A stretch of 42,739 nt of DNA from GWF2-30-66 sp042576225 (GTDB lineage Bacteria; Babelota; Babeliae; Babelales; Vermiphilaceae): positions 1 to 42,739 of the forward strand of contig JBHPCA010000008.1 of assembly GCA_042576225.1 (NCBI GenBank), in the 5' to 3' direction. The position numbers were made by a program, and so were the translations under genes. The notes beneath the pieces are model-generated. The model worked only from the letters and a program-made list of their open reading frames with translations, did not search any database and was not told the DNA's origin. Below, piece by piece: positions 41,013 to 42,739 of this stretch. Positions within the stretch are counted from its first letter, which is position 1; each line of letters opens with the position of its first letter.

Positions 41013-42739
41013 ATGGCAAAAGAAAAAAAAGAATTAACAAAAAACACTCTATCCCTTCTTCCCTTAAAAAATGTCGTAATGCTGCCCAAAAGCATAATTC
41101 CAATAATCGTGGGAAGACCAGCATCTGTAAAAGCAGTAGAATTTGCCTTAAAAAACGATAGTCACATCTTCATCACATCTCAAAGACAACCTTCAATAGA
41201 AAATCCTACAAAAAAAGACATATTTAGAGTAGGAACAAAATCGACCATTGTGCAGGTTATGAGAATGCCTAATGGGTCATTAAAAATACTCGCTGAAGGT
41301 GTTTGCCGAGCTCAAATAATATCTATCGAAGAAGATGAAGAATGTAAAAAAGTTATATGCAAAGAACTTGCAACCAAAAACGACGCTGGTGATATTGAGC
41401 TTACGGCACTTTGGCGCCAATTAAAAATGCTTTACATAGCATACACCAAACTCAATGAGAAGGCACCAATAGAGCTCGCTGGGATGGTAAAAAGCATAGA
41501 AGATATGGACTATATAACCGACACAATTGCCATACACATAAACCTTTCTTTCGAAGAAAGACAGGGGATACTCGAAACTTTGGATCTGCAAGAGCGAATG
41601 CTTAAAGTATGTGGGTTTTTAAAAAAAGAAATCGAAATTCTACAAACCGAGAAAAAAATTAGGGGTCGAATTCAGACTCAGGTGGAAAAAAATCAAAAAG
41701 AATATTATCTCAACGAACAGATGAAAGCCATCCAAAAAGAACTTGGCCGAGAAGACCATATCTCAGAAATATACGAAATAAGAGATAAAAGTAAAAAATT
41801 AGGCCTCTCTAAAGAGGCACAAGAAAAACTTGAAAAAGAACTCCAAAGACTTGAACAAATGCCTCCATTATCTTCTGAAGCAGTGGTAAGCAGACACTAT
41901 GTGGATTGGTTAACAACATTGCCATGGAAAAAAGAAACAAAAGATAAAATAAGCATTGATCAAGCAGAAAAAATATTGGACCAAGAACATTTTGGGCTCA
42001 AAAAACCAAAAGAGCGTATTATAGAGTTCTTAGCTGCTAAAAAATTCTCAAAAGATTTACAAAAATCTCCAATTATATGTTTAGTCGGCCCTCCAGGAGT
42101 TGGGAAAACATCTCTTGCGCAATCTGTTGCAAAAAGTTTGGGAAGAAATTTTGTGAGAATTTCACTCGGTGGAATACGAGATGAAGCTGAAATTCGAGGT
42201 CACCGAAGAACATATATTGGGGCGCTACCGGGTAAAATAATTCAGGCAATTAAAAAATCAAAAGTAGTCAACCCTGTTATATTGCTTGATGAGATAGATA
42301 AAATGTCTCAAGACATTCATGGAGACCCTTCCTCTGCTCTTCTAGAAGTTCTTGATCCAGAACAAAATAAGTCATTTGTCGATCACTTTTTGGATCTAAA
42401 CTATGATCTGTCAAAAGTAATGTTCATAACGACTGCAAATATGATAGACACAATCTCCTACCCACTGTTTGATCGAATGGAAATAATAAATCTATCTGGG
42501 TACACAGATGAAGAAAAAGCAGAGATTGCAAAGAAGTTTTTAATACCTAAAAATTTAAAAGAACACGGCTTGCAGCCAAGCCAGTTTAAAATAGACCAAA
42601 AAGAATTGCTTTCTTTGATATCAGAATATACCAGAGAGGCTGGGGTAAGACAACTTGAAAGAACAATAACAAAATTAATGCGAAAAACAATTCAGCATTT
42701 GCTCAAAAACCCTAAAGTAAAAAATATATCTATAAATGC
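41013..42739 (+). CDS. lon: ATP-dependent protease Lon, 3' part outside window
   Basis: 575 codons visible, no stop; the gene runs off the window edge. The LonN substrate-binding domain (about 14-205, 'LPLKNVVMLPKSIIPIIVGR') is followed by a coiled helical region with 'KEYYLNEQMKAIQKELG', the AAA+ module with Walker A GPPGVGKT (359-366), 'GGIRDEAEIRGHRRTYIGALPG', Walker B ILLDEIDK with D426/E427, 'HGDPSSALLEVLDPEQNKSF' and sensor-like 'TTAN'. 'PLFDRMEII' stands for the usual PLLDRMEVI. The serine/lysine protease domain lies beyond the window. Lon degrades abnormal and regulatory cytoplasmic proteins. The ATG is preceded by AAAGG. Confidence 0.95.
   Translation, partial: MAKEKKELTKNTLSLLPLKNVVMLPKSIIPIIVGRPASVKAVEFALKNDSHIFITSQRQPSIENPTKKDIFRVGTKSTIVQVMRMPNGSLKILAEGVCRAQIISIEEDEECKKVICKELATKNDAGDIELTALWRQLKMLYIAYTKLNEKAPIELAGMVKSIEDMDYITDTIAIHINLSFEERQGILETLDLQERMLKVCGFLKKEIEILQTEKKIRGRIQTQVEKNQKEYYLNEQMKAIQKELGREDHISEIYEIRDKSKKLGLSKEAQEKLEKELQRLEQMPPLSSEAVVSRHYVDWLTTLPWKKETKDKISIDQAEKILDQEHFGLKKPKERIIEFLAAKKFSKDLQKSPIICLVGPPGVGKTSLAQSVAKSLGRNFVRISLGGIRDEAEIRGHRRTYIGALPGKIIQAIKKSKVVNPVILLDEIDKMSQDIHGDPSSALLEVLDPEQNKSFVDHFLDLNYDLSKVMFITTANMIDTISYPLFDRMEIINLSGYTDEEKAEIAKKFLIPKNLKEHGLQPSQFKIDQKELLSLISEYTREAGVRQLERTITKLMRKTIQHLLKNPKVKNISIN

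Overview
The window is AT-rich DNA from a Gram-negative bacterium that probably lives inside a host cell. It carries three nucleotide-transporter (Tlc/NTT) paralogues, a Tol-Pal-type envelope system, and many exported proteins with eukaryote-like modules (RING fingers, ankyrin repeats, an F-box-like C-terminus, a caspase-like His/Cys pair). This mix fits Candidatus Dependentiae (TM6/Babela-like) best. Chlamydiae or Rickettsiales relatives are alternatives. The assignment is an inference from gene content; no marker phylogeny was run.

Layout. 1-2.2 kb: the end of one exported membrane-anchored protein and a complete double-RING exported protein. 2.3-9.0 kb: a four-gene plus-strand operon in which two prokaryotic pentameric ligand-gated ion channel (pLGIC)-like genes alternate with two genes for an exported PPP-like phosphatase fused to a type I periplasmic binding protein (PBP). 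It looks like a duplicated channel/sensor pair and is the most unusual system here. 9.2-18.5 kb: a mostly minus-strand housekeeping block (rpsT, rpmB, suhB-like, ftsH, tolB, tolA, tolR, tolQ, cca). A 238-bp inverted-repeat element sits in the tolA-tolB gap. 18.6-24.3 kb: a DUF4097-like surface protein, an exported ankyrin/coiled-coil protein, a DsbD whose N-terminal domain has no cysteines, and a 681-bp element with 62-bp terminal inverted repeats around a GIY-YIG nuclease gene. 24.4-28.3 kb: an exported ankyrin-RING protein and an exported caspase-like protein that share a C-terminal tail. 28.4-33.7 kb: hpf, der, dnaX, SRP RNA, tRNA-Ser(GGA) and rpsB, all on the minus strand. 33.8-40.5 kb: an exported ankyrin protein with an F-box-like end, then three Tlc/NTT carriers. 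41.0 kb to the end: lon, cut by the window edge.

Two families of short palindromic (REP-like) repeats run through the window. One has the core CCTTCGNCAAGCTCAGG. It forms the ends of the GIY-YIG element and of the small element between tolA and tolB, stands alone upstream of dsbD, and has entered the rpsB reading frame in phase. The other (TCCGCC...GGCGGA-like) lies next to dnaX and forms a stem that includes the encoded CCA end of tRNA-Ser.

How the parts may work together (inference): the Tlc carriers would take up host nucleotides. The exported RING, ankyrin, F-box-like and caspase-like proteins could act on host ubiquitin or peptide pathways. The pLGIC/phosphatase-PBP pairs would sense a small extracytoplasmic ligand and gate ions across the inner membrane.
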